This document shows, one piece after another, positions 13,506 through 14,521 of a stretch of 14,521 nucleotides of DNA (within the stretch, counting starts at the first letter, position 1; each line of letters begins with the position of its first letter). The position numbers and the translations under genes are program-made. The stretch lies in assembly GCA_021772705.1 (NCBI GenBank), contig JAJFLN010000543.1:1-14521 (forward strand). The letters run 5' to 3'. Below the pieces are notes generated by a model, which did not search any database, was not told the DNA's origin, and was given only the letters and a program-made list of their open reading frames with translations. The stretch comes from Candidatus Cloacimonadota bacterium. Lineage in GTDB: Bacteria; Muiribacteriota; UBA6191; JACPRK01.

Positions 13506-14521
13506 TCAGTCCTCGTCCTCGTCGTCCTCGTAGAAGTCGCCGTCGTCGTCCTCCTCGTCATCGTCAAAGAAGTCGCCGTCGCCGGCTGGCTTCGGAGGAG
13601 CCAGGTCGACGCCCATATCCTCGATGTTCAGGACGAAGTGAGTCAGGACTTCCATCTGCTTCTTCGCGTCACCATCGAGCACGTTGGGGAACATGGTCAT
13701 GCCGTTCTGCCAGAACGACGGCATCCGCGTATTCGACTGAATTGCTCCGGGATTCTCGAGCCAGCGCTGCACCCATTCGGGCTGCAGTCTCTGGCCTGCC
13801 AGCACCAGGTTCGGCGCCTTGGTCGCCGCTTCCTCGGCGGAGAGCTTGCCCTCGGGAACCACATGGCACTTGAGGCACTGAAGAGTATTGAAGATCTGTG
13901 TGGCTCCTTCCTTCTCGGCGTCCGTGAGTACTCGCTCGGGGCGGTACTCGAAGGGATAGGGTTCCGCCTCGAGAGCAGCGAAGAAGCGAGCCAAGGCCTC
14001 GGCCTCGTACTCGGACATCTCGAAGGTAGGCATCCGGATCTTCAGGAAGGGCCTGAGAGTGACGGGCTGCTTCAAGAACCCGATCAGCCACATCGGCTGA
14101 ACCTTTCTGCCCTCTCCCGTGAGATCCGGCGGCGCCAGAGCCAGGTCTTCCGGCCGCTCGCCGTACCGGGATCGGACGTATCCACCCACTCCGTTGATGA
14201 TGTGGCAACCGGTGCAGTTAAACTTCTCCACCAGCCTCCAGCCCTCGAGAATGGCAGCCTTGTCGCCCTTGGCCTCGTACCGGTAGCCGGGGTGGAACTC
14301 CTCGCCCACGTTGCCCAGGAGGAACGTCGTGATGGCCGCCACGTCGTCGGGGGTCAGGTTGAACTGGGGCATCCGGAGGCGCTCCTCGGGATGGCGGAAC
14401 CGGCCCTGATCGTAAGACCTGACCTCCGCCAGCTTCTTGGAAATCCAGCCCTGCCGGGTATGGAGGCCTTCCTTCTTCATGGTCCGCTCGTGAAGTCCGA
14501 AGTCGAACTCCTCGACCAGCT
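13506..14521 (-). CDS. Multi-domain c-type cytochrome with acidic C-terminal tail, 5'-partial
   Basis: The frame is open to the window edge, so the ATG at 14480 is probably internal: the residues before it (LVEEFDFGLHERT) continue the same fold. Two class I cytochrome c domains are visible, with heme motifs CTGCH (in FNCTGCHIING) and CLKCH (in LQCLKCHVVPEG). Candidate axial methionines lie in KIRMPTFEMS and TRMPSFWQNG. The stretch LRMPQFNLTPDDVAAITTFLLG looks like the end of a further heme domain whose CXXCH lies outside the window, making a protein of at least three domains. The last 20 or so residues are almost all Asp/Glu. It is probably a periplasmic or membrane-tethered electron carrier; its partner is unknown. 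It runs on the opposite strand from the Nap operon and is not part of that transcript. Confidence 0.85.
   Translation of the reverse strand, partial: LVEEFDFGLHERTMKKEGLHTRQGWISKKLAEVRSYDQGRFRHPEERLRMPQFNLTPDDVAAITTFLLGNVGEEFHPGYRYEAKGDKAAILEGWRLVEKFNCTGCHIINGVGGYVRSRYGERPEDLALAPPDLTGEGRKVQPMWLIGFLKQPVTLRPFLKIRMPTFEMSEYEAEALARFFAALEAEPYPFEYRPERVLTDAEKEGATQIFNTLQCLKCHVVPEGKLSAEEAATKAPNLVLAGQRLQPEWVQRWLENPGAIQSNTRMPSFWQNGMTMFPNVLDGDAKKQMEVLTHFVLNIEDMGVDLAPPKPAGDGDFFDDDEEDDDGDFYEDDEDED
13509..13590 (-). repeat. Low-complexity repeat coding for the acidic cytochrome tail
   Basis: A GTC/CTC-rich stretch codes for Asp and Glu. AGAAGTCGCCGTCG occurs twice, at 13532-13545 and 13568-13581, exactly 36 bases (12 codons) apart. 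The protein repeats as GDFFDDDEEDDD then GDFYEDDEDED. This suggests tandem duplication of a 12-codon unit. Confidence 0.7.

Noticed and set aside
13370..13567. N-terminal extension of the secreted-protein gene
   Set aside because: It is Thr/Arg-rich, arises from the repeats coding for the cytochrome's acidic tail in another frame, and would bury the signal peptide.
1..14521. CRISPR arrays, tRNA genes, insertion sequences or phage parts
   Set aside because: I found no regularly spaced repeats, tRNA-like folds, transposase-like proteins or terminal inverted repeats anywhere in the window.

Overview
This window comes from a GC-rich diderm (Gram-negative-type) bacterium with an anaerobic, nitrogen-oxide-type respiratory capacity. 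The evidence is several periplasmic multiheme c-type cytochromes, Tat signals, an outer-membrane beta-barrel and sigma-54 machinery. I cannot fix the phylum from the sequence alone. No mobile element, tRNA, rRNA or CRISPR array is visible.

Layout. (1) 1-298 (+): the 3' end of a cation diffusion facilitator gene, followed by a short non-coding stretch with a strong inverted repeat. (2) 423-3201 (-): a two-component pair, a membrane-anchored PAS histidine kinase followed after one base by an NtrC-type sigma-54 activator. (3) 3202-3543: a divergent control region with a sigma-54-type -24/-12 element facing right, a sigma-70-like element facing left and short AT-rich repeats. (4) 3544-10883 (+): a compact six-gene operon: Rieske protein, cytochrome b (b6 plus subunit IV in one chain), membrane-anchored octaheme HAO-like cytochrome, NapD-NapA fusion, tetraheme NapB-like cytochrome, and an alginate-export-family porin. 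It closes with a textbook intrinsic terminator at 10913-10941. (5) 10941-14521 (-): a convergent set: a partial multi-domain cytochrome c with an extremely acidic tail, then an unrecognised secreted protein and a polytopic permease separated by 5 bases.

How it may work. The kinase and activator probably switch on the right-facing operon through the sigma-54 element. In the operon a quinol-oxidising Rieske/cytochrome b module is linked by gene overlap and short spacing to a tethered octaheme cytochrome and a periplasmic nitrate reductase. There is no napC, napGH, nrfAH or cytochrome c1/f gene in the operon. The simplest reading is a self-contained chain: quinol to Rieske/cytochrome b, then to multiheme cytochromes, then NapA (nitrate to nitrite) and the HAO-like octaheme (nitrite, NO or hydroxylamine chemistry, possibly to ammonium). 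The porin would move ions across the outer membrane. The NapD-NapA fusion, the NapB-like protein apparently made by duplication of a diheme unit, and the octaheme sitting where cytochrome f/c1 would be expected are the most unusual parts. The functional chain is inference; the gene identities are well supported by motifs.
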